NCBI GenBank assembly: GCA_963735065.1
Contig: CAVTJL010000001.1
Span: forward strand, 2,480,001-2,544,000
DNA length: 64,000 nt
Direction of reading: 5' to 3'
Origin: CAVTJL01 sp963735065
Lineage (GTDB): Bacteria; Pseudomonadota; Alphaproteobacteria; Geminicoccales; Geminicoccaceae
The notes beneath the pieces were generated by a model. That model did not search any database. It was not told the DNA's origin and worked only from the letters and a program-made list of their open reading frames with translations. This document shows, piece after piece, positions 8,488 through 17,343 of the stretch; the stretch's first letter is position 1, and each line of letters begins with the position of its first letter. Position numbers and translations under genes: made by a program.

Positions 8488-9204
8488 TCAGGCGACGAGT
8501 TGATAGTCCAGGGTCTCGCCGCGGGTCGTGCAGATCGCCTTCACCCAGCGCTGGTCCGCATACCAGATGTCACCCTCGCGCCCCTTCGTCGAGGACATGC
8601 GGTACCGCACCGTGTCGGTGGGGACGCCCTTGATCTCGACCCGCTCGCGCACGCCCGGCTGGATGTTGAGCGTGCCGACCTCGCCCAGTTGGGAATCGAC
8701 GATCCTGTGGACATCGACAATGCTTCTGTTCCACCAGCTGAGATCGGTCATGATGCCGAGCTGAAGATCGAGCTTGCCGTTGGCCCCGCTGCCGGTGAGG
8801 CGGCCGTTCGCCTTGTCGAGCGTGAGTGAGGTCTTCTTGCCGTCGTCGTTGGTGTTGACGTCGGAGCCGACGAGAACGCCGCCCTGCCACACGTCATGGC
8901 CGGTCTGCTTGTAAGTATAGACGGTGATGAAAGCCAGCTTCACGGCAAGATCGATCTCGGTCTGGGCCTGGAAGCCGCCGTCCTTGGGCACGAAGGTGAC
9001 GCGGTGGACGCCGATCTTGCTGCCCTTGCGATAGACATCGAACAGGAGGTCCGCCGGCTTCGTCTCGGCGCCGATCGCTAGAGGGGGCGCCAGCAGCAGA
9101 CCGGCCCCGGCGGCGGCAAAGCCCAGCAGGCGCCGCCGATCGAGGCATGGCGCGGCGCCCTTCGCCTCCGGACAATGACGGTTCTTTGCTGTTACCCCGA
9201 GCAT
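8488..9204 (-). CDS. exported DUF6134-like protein
   Basis: A 238-residue protein with a twin-arginine leader (DRRRLLGFAAAGAGLLLAPP, residues about 22-41), so it is probably exported folded through Tat. The mature part is beta-rich (FDVYRKGSKIGVHRVTF, then VKLAFITVYTYKQTGHDVW) as in DUF6134 proteins, which resemble the DUF3108 lipocalin-like exported group. No catalytic residues can be named. GGAGGAGA precedes the ATG. It lies upstream of the old yellow enzyme on the same strand with 125 bases between them, so co-transcription is possible. Function unknown. Confidence 0.7.
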   Translation of the reverse strand: MLGVTAKNRHCPEAKGAAPCLDRRRLLGFAAAGAGLLLAPPLAIGAETKPADLLFDVYRKGSKIGVHRVTFVPKDGGFQAQTEIDLAVKLAFITVYTYKQTGHDVWQGGVLVGSDVNTNDDGKKTSLTLDKANGRLTGSGANGKLDLQLGIMTDLSWWNRSIVDVHRIVDSQLGEVGTLNIQPGVRERVEIKGVPTDTVRYRMSSTKGREGDIWYADQRWVKAICTTRGETLDYQLVA

Positions 9205-9261
9205 TCTCTCCTCCGCTATCTCACCACCGGCCTTCCCATGCGGCCCGCCCGCGCCACCAGC

Positions 9262-9534
9262 CTAGAGTGTCGGCAGCTGCCGGAACCCGGGCGCCACAGT
9301 CTCGTCTGTCCGGGACCTGTCGATCCTCTCGACGACGGCCATCGGCGGCCCCTCGAGGCAGCGCTCGAGCATCGTCTCGATCACCTCGGCGGCTCCGGCG
9401 AAGACGGCCTCCACGCTGCCATCGCGCCAATTCCGCACCCATCCGGACAGACCGAGCCGGCTGGCCTGCTCGATCGTCCAGCCCCGGAACCAAACTCCCT
9501 GCACCCGACCAAAGATCCGGGCACGACACGCCAT
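9262..9534 (-). CDS. acyP: acylphosphatase
   Basis: A 90-residue, full-length acylphosphatase that hydrolyses carboxyl-phosphate bonds such as acetyl phosphate or 1,3-bisphosphoglycerate. Both signatures are intact: GRVQGVWFRGWT with the phosphate-binding loop and catalytic Arg, and LGLSGWVRNWRDGSVE with the catalytic Asn. It lies upstream of the DUF6134 gene on the same strand. The 277 bases between its start and the SDR gene's end (9535-9811) contain no gene that I can support. Confidence 0.93.
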   Translation of the reverse strand: MACRARIFGRVQGVWFRGWTIEQASRLGLSGWVRNWRDGSVEAVFAGAAEVIETMLERCLEGPPMAVVERIDRSRTDETVAPGFRQLPTL

Positions 9535-9811
9535 GGGATTACGCCGCTGATTCGCTCCTGAGTATATAATTATGGGTCATCGCCCGACCTTGTTCAATTC
9601 ATGAGGTCGAGCTTCCAGCCGCCCTGCGATGGTGGCGGCTGGAGGACACGGCTTGCTGGTCACCTGGTGACCATGGCCCGCGGCAGGATGTGGCGGCGCG
9701 GTGCCGCGCGGCTGTGGATCGGCGCATCCGTGCCCTCAGGCCGTGACGGGGACCGCCGGATTCCGGCCCGGGACCATCCGCGAGGCCACCCCCCAGGCCC
9801 ACGGCCTAGGG

Positions 9812-10558
9812 TCAGATCATGTAGTCGCCGCCGTTCGGGTTGATGCTTGCACCGATGAAGTACGAGCCCTCGTCCGAGGCCAGGAGGACGGCCGCGGGCG
9901 CGATCTCGTCGACCCTGCCGGCGCGTCCGATCGGCAGCTCGGCCAGCTTGTTCTTGCGCCACGCCTCCGGAATGTTGCGGAACAGCTCGGTGTCGATCGG
10001 GCCCGGGCAGATGGCGTTGACCGTGATGCCGTCCCGCGCGACCTCGTAGGCGAGCGAGCGGGTGAAGCCGATGACCCCGGCCTTGGCGGCGGCATAGTGC
10101 GCCATCTCTGCGGCACCCTTGTGGGCGAGCTGGGAGCTGGTCGAGATGATCCGGCCCCAGCGCCGTGCGATCATGCCGGGCAGGACGGCGCGCGAGCAGA
10201 GAAAGATGCTGCGCAGGTTGACCCGGATCATGTCGTCCCAGAGCTCGGTCGACATGTCGACCACCTTCGAGGTGGTGTCGATGCCGGCATTGTTCACGAG
10301 GATGTCGATGCCGCCCAGCGCCTGCTCGGTCGCCGCCACGGCCTCCTTGACGGGACCTTCCTCGCCGACGTCGGCGGCCACGGCGAAGGCCTTCACACCC
10401 AGGCCCTGGATCTCCTCGACGACGCGGCGCGCCGCCTCGATCTTGAGGTCGAGGACGGCAACGTCGGCACCCTCGCGGGCGAACGCGAGGGCGATCGCCT
10501 GCCCGATGCCCTGGGCACCGCCCGTGACCAACGCCCTCTTGCCTTGGAGCCTGCCCAT
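9812..10558 (-). CDS. SDR-family oxidoreductase
   Basis: A 248-residue classical short-chain dehydrogenase/reductase. The NAD(P)-binding motif TGGAQGIGQ is at residues 12-20, the NNAG motif at 89-92, the catalytic Ser at about 141 (ISTSSQ) and Tyr155/Lys159 (YAAAK). An acidic residue at the end of beta-2 (VLDLK) suggests NAD rather than NADP. Similar proteins are annotated as 3-oxoacyl-ACP reductase or sugar dehydrogenases, so the substrate is not assignable. The ATG at 10558 fits the family start. It lies just downstream of the dipeptide transporter ATPase with 31 bases between them, so it may be the last gene of that operon. Confidence 0.88.
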   Translation of the reverse strand: MGRLQGKRALVTGGAQGIGQAIALAFAREGADVAVLDLKIEAARRVVEEIQGLGVKAFAVAADVGEEGPVKEAVAATEQALGGIDILVNNAGIDTTSKVVDMSTELWDDMIRVNLRSIFLCSRAVLPGMIARRWGRIISTSSQLAHKGAAEMAHYAAAKAGVIGFTRSLAYEVARDGITVNAICPGPIDTELFRNIPEAWRKNKLAELPIGRAGRVDEIAPAAVLLASDEGSYFIGASINPNGGDYMI

Positions 10559-10589
10559 GGTTCTGCACCTCTGTCTTTGATGGAGGGCG

Positions 10590-11627
10590 TCAGGCCGCCG
10601 GCACGGCGGGCACCACGCCCAGGATACGCTCGGCCTCCGCCTGGAACTGCGCGAACGCGTCGACCGGCCGGTCGAGGAGGGCCACCTCCTCCTGGCGGAA
10701 GCAATGGACGAGATGGCCGCCGCCGACATCCTCGTGGCCGGGCATCTCGGCCCGGCAGCGGTCCATGACGAAGGGGCAGCGCGAGGCGAGAAAGCAGCCC
10801 TTCGGCAGGTTGATCGGGCTCGGGATCTCGCCCTTGAGGCTCACGCTGGCCGGGATCTTGATGTAGGGGTTCGGCAGCAGCACGGAGGAGAGAAGGCCGA
10901 TCGCGTAGGGATGGCGCGGCCGCGCGAAGACCTCGACGGCGCTGCCCTGCTCGACGACCATGCCCAGATACATCACCGCCACCCGGTGGCTGATGAAGCG
11001 CACCGTGCTGAGGTCGTGCGAGATGAAGAGGTAGGCGGTGCCGCGCTCCTTTTGGATCTTCTGGAGGAGCTCGATGATCTCGGCACGGGCGGTGGGATCG
11101 AGCGCCGAGGTCGGCTCGTCCAGCACGACGAGCTCCGGCCGCGTGATCATGGCGCGCGCGATGCCCACCCGCTGCTGCTGGCCGGCGCTGAGCTCGGCCG
11201 GATAGAGCTCGAGCATCTCCCGAGCGAGCCCCACCGTGTCGATCGCCTCGTGCAGGCGGGCGCGCCGCTCGGCGGCCTCGATGCGGAGCGGGCCCAGGGG
11301 CTCCTCGATCGACCGTCCGATCCGCTGGCGCGGGTCGAGCAACTCGGCCGGCTCCTGGAAGACGAGCTGGATGCGGCCGGGCAGGCGGCGCCGCGGTCCC
11401 GTCGTGATGTCCTGCCCCTTGAAGCGGACCGCTCCCGCCGTGGCCTCGATCAGGCCCACGATGCATCGCCCGATCGTCGTCTTGCCCGAGCCGCTCTCGC
11501 CCACGAGGCCCAGCGTCTCGCCGGGCGCGATCGTGAACGACACGCCGTTCACGGCCTGCACGACCGCCCTGCTGCCGCCGATCGGAAAGGTCTTGACGAG
11601 GTTCTCGACCTCGAGGACGGGGCTCAC
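10590..11627 (-). CDS. dipeptide-type ABC importer ATPase (DppF/OppF-like)
   Basis: A 345-residue ATPase of the oligopeptide/dipeptide importer class. Walker A is at 43-50 (GESGSGKT), the Q-loop Gln is 91 (VFQEP), Walker B Glu is 171 (VVLDEP) and the H-loop His is 204 (FISHD). The signature is LSAGQ rather than LSGGQ. The C-terminus has the OPP-type extension with cysteines (CFLASRCPFVMDRC). The GTG start overlaps the stop of the preceding ATPase gene. It is the hydrolysis-competent partner of the neighbouring ATPase, which has lost several key residues. Confidence 0.93.
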   Translation of the reverse strand: MSPVLEVENLVKTFPIGGSRAVVQAVNGVSFTIAPGETLGLVGESGSGKTTIGRCIVGLIEATAGAVRFKGQDITTGPRRRLPGRIQLVFQEPAELLDPRQRIGRSIEEPLGPLRIEAAERRARLHEAIDTVGLAREMLELYPAELSAGQQQRVGIARAMITRPELVVLDEPTSALDPTARAEIIELLQKIQKERGTAYLFISHDLSTVRFISHRVAVMYLGMVVEQGSAVEVFARPRHPYAIGLLSSVLLPNPYIKIPASVSLKGEIPSPINLPKGCFLASRCPFVMDRCRAEMPGHEDVGGGHLVHCFRQEEVALLDRPVDAFAQFQAEAERILGVVPAVPAA

Positions 11628-12673
11628 GAGCGGTCCACCGGAAAATGGCAGCGTGCCAGGTGCCCGGTGGCAAGCTCGGCCAGCGCCGGGCGCTCGCTCC
11701 GGCAGCGCTCGCGGGCCAGCGGGCAGCGACCCGCATAGCTGCAGCCGGTGATCGAGGCCGGGCGGCGGCTCACATCCGGCACGGTCCAGCGGCGGCGCAG
11801 CTCCGGCTGATGCGAGAAGGCCGCGAGCAGCATGATCGTGTAGGGATGGCGTGGCGCCAGGAAGAAGGCGTCGCGCGGTGCCAGCTCCATGATCTCGCCC
11901 GCATGGATGACCGCCACCCGATCGCAGAAATGGGCGGTGATGCCGACGTCGCGCGTGATGAACAGCATGGCATTGCCGCGCGTCTCGGCGAGACCCTTCA
12001 TGAGGTCCAGGATCTGAGCCTGGACCGTCACGTCGAGGCCGCTCGTCGCGTCGTCGGAGATGACGAAGCGGGGCGAGCACACCAGCGCCATGGCGATCAC
12101 CACGCGCTGGGCCATGCCCCCGGAAAGCTCGTGCGGGTAGGCGGTGAGCCGGCGTTCCGGATCCGGGATCTGCACCGATCTCAGCATCTCGAGCGCGCGC
12201 TGGCGCGCGGTCCGGCGATCGATGCCCAGATGCACACGGGCAAGCGTCGCGATCTGCTCGCCCACCGTCAGGAGCGGATTGAGCTCGCCGCGAGGATTGG
12301 GCACGACCATCGAGAGGTCGCGGCCGCGCATCCGGTGCTGCTCGGCCGGAGACAGCTTCCTGATGTCGCGCCCCTCGAAGCGCACCTCGCCCGCGGTGAT
12401 CCGCCCGGGCACTGGCGGGAGATTGAGGATGGAGCGGGCGAGCGTGGTCTTACCGGCGCCCGATTCGCCGACCAGCCCCATGATCTCGCCCGGCTGGATC
12501 GCCAGGTCGACCTCGCGCAGCGCCATCCGCGGCGCGCCCATGGCGGTCGGGAACTCGGCGCTGAGGCCGCGCACGTCGATCAATGGCACGGCGGTGGCAT
12601 CCGCGCGCGGCTTTGCCTGCCCGACAGGGCCGGGTGCGGAGGGCGGGGGTGACGACAGGAGCTCGGACGTCAA
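11624..12673 (-). CDS. dipeptide-type ABC importer ATPase (DppD/OppD-like), degenerate
   Basis: A 349-residue partner ATPase. Walker A (69-76, GESGAGKT) and signature (LSGGM, 183-187) are intact, but three catalytic positions differ from the family: the Q-loop Gln is Pro125 (VVPNP for IFQDP), the Walker B Glu is Asp208 (ISDDAT for IADEPT) and the H-loop His is Arg241 (FITRD for LITHD). It probably binds but does not hydrolyse ATP. The start is a TTG overlapping the permease stop (TTGA), because the conserved N-terminus begins only after it and no ATG or GTG fits. It is translationally coupled to both neighbours. Confidence 0.88.
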   Translation of the reverse strand: MTSELLSSPPPSAPGPVGQAKPRADATAVPLIDVRGLSAEFPTAMGAPRMALREVDLAIQPGEIMGLVGESGAGKTTLARSILNLPPVPGRITAGEVRFEGRDIRKLSPAEQHRMRGRDLSMVVPNPRGELNPLLTVGEQIATLARVHLGIDRRTARQRALEMLRSVQIPDPERRLTAYPHELSGGMAQRVVIAMALVCSPRFVISDDATSGLDVTVQAQILDLMKGLAETRGNAMLFITRDVGITAHFCDRVAVIHAGEIMELAPRDAFFLAPRHPYTIMLLAAFSHQPELRRRWTVPDVSRRPASITGCSYAGRCPLARERCRSERPALAELATGHLARCHFPVDRS

Positions 12674-13680
12674 TGGCTGATCCGCGGATCGATGGCGAAG
12701 TAGAGGAGATCGACGGCAAGATAGACGAACAGCGAGAAGATGGCCGAGAACAGAACGAAGCCCAGCACCGGGTAGAGGTCGGCGTTGAGCACGCCCTGCA
12801 CGGCGTATTGCCCGGCACCACCCCAGCTGAAGACGATCTCGACCAGCACGGCGCCGCCGATCAGAAAGCCGTAGAGGACGCTCACGATCGTGATGACCGA
12901 GGGCAGGGCGTTGCGCAGCGCGTGGCGGATCACGAGCGAGCGCGGCATGCCGCACAGCACCTCGTAGCGGCTGAAGTCCGACTGCAGCATCTTCTCGACC
13001 GTCGACTGCGTCATCTTGAGGATCGGCCCGGCATTGATCAGGCCCAGCGTGAGCACCGGCAGCACGAGGTGGGCCAAGGCAGATCTGAATGCCTCGAGAT
13101 CGCCCGCGAGCAGCGAGTCGATGGTGTACATGCCGGTCACGGTCGGCGGCGGGATCACGATGAGATCCATCCGGCCGAGCGGGGCAGGGGCGATGCCGAC
13201 GAGGGTGTAGAAGACGTAGATGAGGACGAGCGCCAGCCAGAAGTCGGGCACGGCACCGGCGCAAAGGCCGTAGAAGTCGGCGACGCGGGCGAGCCGCCCG
13301 CGCGGGTTGAAGGCCGCGATGAGCCCCAGCGGCACGCCCACCAGGATCGCCACGATAAGGCCCAGCGTGACGAGCTCGAGCGTGGCGGGAAAGCGTTGGA
13401 GCAGATCCTCGAGCACGGGGCGCGTGGTCTGCCAGGACGTGCCAAGATCCCCGTGCAGCAGGTCCTTCACGTAGATCCAGAACTGCACGAACACCGGCTC
13501 GTCGAGGCCCATCTTGGTGCGCAGCGACGCGATCGCCTCGGGCGTCGCGGTCGGCCCCAGCATGAGCACCGCGGGATCGCCCGGGATCGTCTTAACGAGC
13601 AGAAAGCTGACGAGCACAATACCCAGGAGCTGCGGTGCGATGAAGAGCAGCCGCCGGCCGATATAGCTCACCAGCCGCAT
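12670..13680 (-). CDS. dipeptide-type ABC importer permease (DppB-like)
   Basis: A 336-residue inner-membrane permease with six predicted transmembrane helices. It starts with the family N-terminus (RRLLFIAPQLLGIVLVSFLL) and carries the typical periplasmic region (IPGDPAVLMLGP, GLDEPVFVQFW). The BPD-type coupling region follows near residues 225-250 (MTQSTVEKMLQSDF, RSLVIRHALRNALPS). It forms the channel with the adjacent DppC-like protein. One base separates it from that upstream gene. Confidence 0.92.
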   Translation of the reverse strand: MRLVSYIGRRLLFIAPQLLGIVLVSFLLVKTIPGDPAVLMLGPTATPEAIASLRTKMGLDEPVFVQFWIYVKDLLHGDLGTSWQTTRPVLEDLLQRFPATLELVTLGLIVAILVGVPLGLIAAFNPRGRLARVADFYGLCAGAVPDFWLALVLIYVFYTLVGIAPAPLGRMDLIVIPPPTVTGMYTIDSLLAGDLEAFRSALAHLVLPVLTLGLINAGPILKMTQSTVEKMLQSDFSRYEVLCGMPRSLVIRHALRNALPSVITIVSVLYGFLIGGAVLVEIVFSWGGAGQYAVQGVLNADLYPVLGFVLFSAIFSLFVYLAVDLLYFAIDPRISH

Positions 13681-13681
13681 C

Positions 13682-14605
13682 TCAGACCTCGACGACGGCT
13701 GCGGCGGCGCGCGACCGGTGCGGTCGCATCTCCGCCACGAGCGCTCTGCGCTTCATGGGATCGGCCAGCACCTCGATGCTGCTGCCGACGAGCGCGAAGC
13801 CGAAGACGGTGATGGCGAGCGCGAGGCCCGGGAACAGGGACGGCCACCATTGGCCGGTCACCACGTTCTGGAAGCCCATGGCGATCATGCTGCCCCACTC
13901 GGGCGTGGGCGGCCGCACGCCGGCACCGATGAAGCTGAGCCCGGCGGTCAGCAGGACGGACCAGCCGATGTTGATCGACATCTGGGCCAGCACCGGGCCC
14001 ATCGCGTTCGGGATGACGTGGCGGGTGATGGTGCGGAAGTCGGAAAGGCCCGCCACCTGCGCCGCCTCGACATAGCGCATGCCGCGGATCGCCAGCACTT
14101 GGCCCCGCATCAGCCGCAGGTAGATCGGGATGTTGACGAAGGCGATCGCGATGATGACCGTCTGGACGCTCTGCCCGAGGCTCGCGACGAGCGCGATGGC
14201 GAAGACGAAGACCGGGAAGGCCTGGAGGACGTCGGCCGACCGCATCACGGTGTAGCTCACGATCGGGCGCAGGCCGCCACCCGTGCTGTAGAAGCCCACG
14301 AACGCGCCGATTCCGCCGCCGATCGAGGCCGAGATGAGCGTCGCGAGCAGGGCGATCGTCAGGTCGATCCTGGGCGCGTAGATCGTGCGGCTGAAGATAT
14401 CCATGCCCACGGCGTCGGTGCCCAGCAGATGAGTCCAGCTCGGCGGCTGGAGGAAATGAGCCGAATCCGCCTCGATCGGGGAGAAGGGCGCTATGACGGG
14501 CGCGAGCAGGCCCAGCAGAACGACAATGAGAACGATGACGTAGCCGACGATGAACCGCGGACGGGCAAGGGCGATCCGGACGAGGAGGTCGAGATAGGCG
14601 CGCAC
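13682..14605 (-). CDS. dipeptide-type ABC importer permease (DppC-like)
   Basis: A 307-residue inner-membrane permease, the second channel subunit. It shows the DppC signature HLLGTDAVGMDIFSRTIYAPR at residues about 59-79 (quoted only in part elsewhere) and the coupling-helix region EAAQVAGLSDFRTITRHVIPN. The start is GTG (GTGCGCGCC). It lies 86 bases after the solute-binding protein stop and directly before dppB. Together the five genes form one complete importer for peptides or related amides. Confidence 0.92.
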   Translation of the reverse strand: MRAYLDLLVRIALARPRFIVGYVIVLIVVLLGLLAPVIAPFSPIEADSAHFLQPPSWTHLLGTDAVGMDIFSRTIYAPRIDLTIALLATLISASIGGGIGAFVGFYSTGGGLRPIVSYTVMRSADVLQAFPVFVFAIALVASLGQSVQTVIIAIAFVNIPIYLRLMRGQVLAIRGMRYVEAAQVAGLSDFRTITRHVIPNAMGPVLAQMSINIGWSVLLTAGLSFIGAGVRPPTPEWGSMIAMGFQNVVTGQWWPSLFPGLALAITVFGFALVGSSIEVLADPMKRRALVAEMRPHRSRAAAAVVEV

Positions 14606-14691
14606 GGCTCAGACCCATTGCCGAGGGAGTGGGACCGCCCGATGACGGGCCGGCCGGCCTTGGTGGCCTCGGCCGGCCCGCATCGCGCGGC

Positions 14692-16359
14692 TCACGCCCG
14701 GTGGAAGTCCTGGAAGCGCAGATTGTTCGAGACGTAGTAGGTGAAGCCCTTGAGGTCGGTCTTCCGGGCCAGCGTGTATTTCGGGTAGGCGATGAAGCCC
14801 CAGGGCGCCTCGTCCATCAGGATCTTCTGGACCTCGGTATAGATCTTGAGCCGCTCGTTGTCGTCGAGCGTGGCGAGGCCGTCCTCGATGAGCTTGTTCA
14901 CCTTGGGGTTGGCGTAGTTGCTGTAGTCGACGTAGCTCTTCTGGTGGAAGTAGAGGAAGGTCGAGTAGCCCGGATCGGGCGTCCACGGCGAATCCAGGTA
15001 GAAGATCACCGGCTTCTGGCGCTTGGTGACATTCTCGTAGAAGACGCCGGCCGGCAGCTTGTCGAGCTGCGCGTCGATGCCGATCTGCCGGAGCGCCGTC
15101 TGGTAGAGCAGCGAGATCGGCTCCTGGGTCGGGTCGCCGGCATTGTAGCTGATGGTCGTCTTGAAGCCGTCCTTGTGCCCGGCCTCGGCCAGCAGCTTCT
15201 TGGCCTTCTCGATGTTGTAGCCATAGTCGAAGAAGGACTGGTCGGCCATCGGATAGATGTAGGGCATCGGCGCCTTGAGGGGGTCGGCCAGCCCGTAATA
15301 GATCGTCCGAATGATCTCCTCGCGCGGGATCGCGTAGTTCATCGCCTGCCTGACCTTCACATTGTCGAAGGGCGGCATCTTGGCGTTGAGCTCGAGCCAG
15401 ATCATGTAGGAGGCGCGCGCGGCGTCGTAGGTGGCCTTGGGATTGCCCTTGAGGCTCTCGTACTCGCGCGGCTGCAGGAACTGGGCGATGTCGACGGCGC
15501 CGCCGGTCAGCAGCGAGAGGCGGCTGGCTGAGGTCGGAACCTCGCGCATGATCACGGTCTTGAAGAAGGGCTGCTTGTCCCAGTAGCCGTCATGGGCGAC
15601 GAAGACCGCCTGTTGGCCGCGGACGATCTGCCGCAGCTTATAGGGCCCGAAGCCAGCGCTGTCGTTCTGGAGGAACTTGGTGGCCCAGGGATCGTCGCTG
15701 CCGCCGACCTCGGCACACTTCTTGTGGTCGTAGATCGGGTTGGCTAGGTTGCACTGCTGCTTGAGAAGAATAGGGCTCGGCTTCTCGAGATTGAACGAGA
15801 TCGCGTTTGGGCCCTCGATCTTGATCTGGTCCGGCGACTTCAGGCCGAGCACTGCCGTTTGGAAGATACCCTGGCCCTTGAGGTGGAATTTCCGGTCCCA
15901 GGTCCACTTGACGTCCTCGGCCGAGAACGTGTTGCCCCAGTTGCTCTTGACACCCTCGCGCAGCTTGAAGGTGGCCTTGAGCCCGTCGGGCGAGATCTCC
16001 CAGTCCTCGGCAAGCCGTCCGCGCAGGGCCAGGCCGTTCTTCTTCTCGGGGTGAACGCTCGTGTCCTCGCGCAGCACGCCCGGCGCCTGCGGGTCCTCGA
16101 TCTTCTCGTAGGCCAGCATGTACTCATAGAGCGCGCCCAGCACGTCGATCGAGCCCAGGCTCACGTCGAACTCGATGTCGAGGCCCTGGGGCGTGGACGG
16201 CGCTGCCACCACGAGCGTGCTCGAGGCGTCGGCCGCCATGGCCTCGCGGGCGCCTCCGATGCCCGGCATGACCGCAGCGCCACCGGCGGCAGCGGCGGTC
16301 TTCACGAACTCGCGTCGCCCGAGCGGACGCCCGACGAGACTCGATTTTGGTGCCGACAT
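14692..16359 (-). CDS. dipeptide-type ABC importer solute-binding protein
   Basis: A 555-residue family 5 solute-binding protein, first gene of the importer operon. It has a twin-arginine leader (GRREFVKTAAAAGG, residues about 14-27), so it is exported folded to the periplasm. The body contains the family pattern EDVKWTWDRKF and LAEDWEISPDGLKATFKLREG (the latter spanning about 112-132). The ligand could be dipeptides, glutathione or another amide; sequence alone does not decide. Its promoter region is shared with the divergent FadR-type regulator and contains a perfect FadR-type operator at 16404-16416. Confidence 0.93.
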   Translation of the reverse strand: MSAPKSSLVGRPLGRREFVKTAAAAGGAAVMPGIGGAREAMAADASSTLVVAAPSTPQGLDIEFDVSLGSIDVLGALYEYMLAYEKIEDPQAPGVLREDTSVHPEKKNGLALRGRLAEDWEISPDGLKATFKLREGVKSNWGNTFSAEDVKWTWDRKFHLKGQGIFQTAVLGLKSPDQIKIEGPNAISFNLEKPSPILLKQQCNLANPIYDHKKCAEVGGSDDPWATKFLQNDSAGFGPYKLRQIVRGQQAVFVAHDGYWDKQPFFKTVIMREVPTSASRLSLLTGGAVDIAQFLQPREYESLKGNPKATYDAARASYMIWLELNAKMPPFDNVKVRQAMNYAIPREEIIRTIYYGLADPLKAPMPYIYPMADQSFFDYGYNIEKAKKLLAEAGHKDGFKTTISYNAGDPTQEPISLLYQTALRQIGIDAQLDKLPAGVFYENVTKRQKPVIFYLDSPWTPDPGYSTFLYFHQKSYVDYSNYANPKVNKLIEDGLATLDDNERLKIYTEVQKILMDEAPWGFIAYPKYTLARKTDLKGFTYYVSNNLRFQDFHRA

Positions 16360-16403
16360 AGCATGCCCTCCTCAGCGCAGCCCGATGCTGCGTTCTGGCC
16401 GTT

Positions 16404-16416
16404 CTGGTCTGACCAG
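16404..16416. promoter_or_regulatory. FadR-type operator CTGGTCTGACCAG
   Basis: A perfect 13-base palindrome (centre T16410) in the 128-base divergent region between the solute-binding gene and the regulator gene. The inner 11 bases, TGGTCTGACCA, match the FadR-subfamily GntR consensus TNGTNNNACNA. It is the natural site for the regulator at 16488 and could control both arms. A near copy, TGGTCAGACCG, lies at 16550-16560 inside the regulator gene's first codons. Confidence 0.7.
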
Positions 16417-16487
16417 CGGCCTTTCGCGAGCCGTACGGATTGGATTAAGAGGGAGCGGTCGGCCGGCGTCAAGCTGGTAGTTCGTCA

Positions 16488-17297
16488 ATGAAGACAGGGC
16501 CAAATCAGATGCTTCAATCAGCCGGGCCGGACGTGGTAGAAGGGACAACTGGTCAGACCGGTTCGGCCAAGCCGGACCACAACTCCAGCGCCAGCGCCCG
16601 GGCCGACAACGTCGCCCAGTCGACGGTGCGCAGGATCCAGGAGATGATCATTGCCGGGGAGTTCCGACCGGGTCAGCCCATCCCCTCGCAGCGCGAGCTG
16701 GCACGGCAGCTCGGGGTCAGCCGCGCATCGCTCAGGGAGGCGCTCTCGATCCTCGACACGCTGGGCGTCCTGCGGATCGAGCCGGCCCGCGGGACCTTCG
16801 TCACCAACGAGGGCGACGGCGCCGAGCAGCGGGACCTGCGTCCCGGCTCATGGCGCTTCGCCTCGCGCTACACGCCGGGCGAGGTCTATCAGTTCCGGCA
16901 TATGGCCGAATCGCAGGCCGCATCGCTCGCCGCGATGCATGCGACCCAGGGAGAGGTCGAGGAGCTGCGCCGCAACCTGCAGGCCTTCAAGGAGGCGACG
17001 CGCCGTGTCGATCTCGTGTCGAGCTCGCAGCTCGACTTCGAGTTCCATCAGGCGATCATGCGCATGTCGCGCAACCGCATGCTGGCCGACCTGCATCGCA
17101 CCTATCACCATGTCCTGCTCGAGAGCCAGCGCCTGCCCCTGGCGCGCCGCGACCGGCTCTGGGAGCCCGTCGTCGAGCACGAGCGGATCGTCCAGGCGAT
17201 CGCCATGAACGATCCCGAGGGGGCCGGCTACTATATGCGCGCGCACATCAACCGGGCGGCCGACCGGGTCGGCATCGCGATCTCGGGGGTCACGTGA
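16488..17297 (+). CDS. FadR-subfamily GntR transcriptional regulator
   Basis: A 269-residue regulator. Residues about 43-110 form the GntR winged helix (STVRRIQEMIIAGEFRPGQ, then SQRELARQLGVSRASLREAL, then IEPARGTFV). The C-terminal half is an FCD all-helical ligand domain with metal-binding-type residues (DFEFHQAIM, EHERIVQAI, AHINRAADR). Ligands of such proteins are usually small carboxylates. The first 42 residues are an unstructured extension with no good SD before ATG 16488, so a later start is possible. It is divergent from the peptide importer and heads a run of asparaginase, deacetylase and GTPase genes. Confidence 0.88.
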   Translation: MKTGPNQMLQSAGPDVVEGTTGQTGSAKPDHNSSASARADNVAQSTVRRIQEMIIAGEFRPGQPIPSQRELARQLGVSRASLREALSILDTLGVLRIEPARGTFVTNEGDGAEQRDLRPGSWRFASRYTPGEVYQFRHMAESQAASLAAMHATQGEVEELRRNLQAFKEATRRVDLVSSSQLDFEFHQAIMRMSRNRMLADLHRTYHHVLLESQRLPLARRDRLWEPVVEHERIVQAIAMNDPEGAGYYMRAHINRAADRVGIAISGVT

Positions 17298-17343
17298 CCG
17301 AGCGTCGCTGCGGGCCCTCGAGCCCATCTGAGCGGAGATGCGA

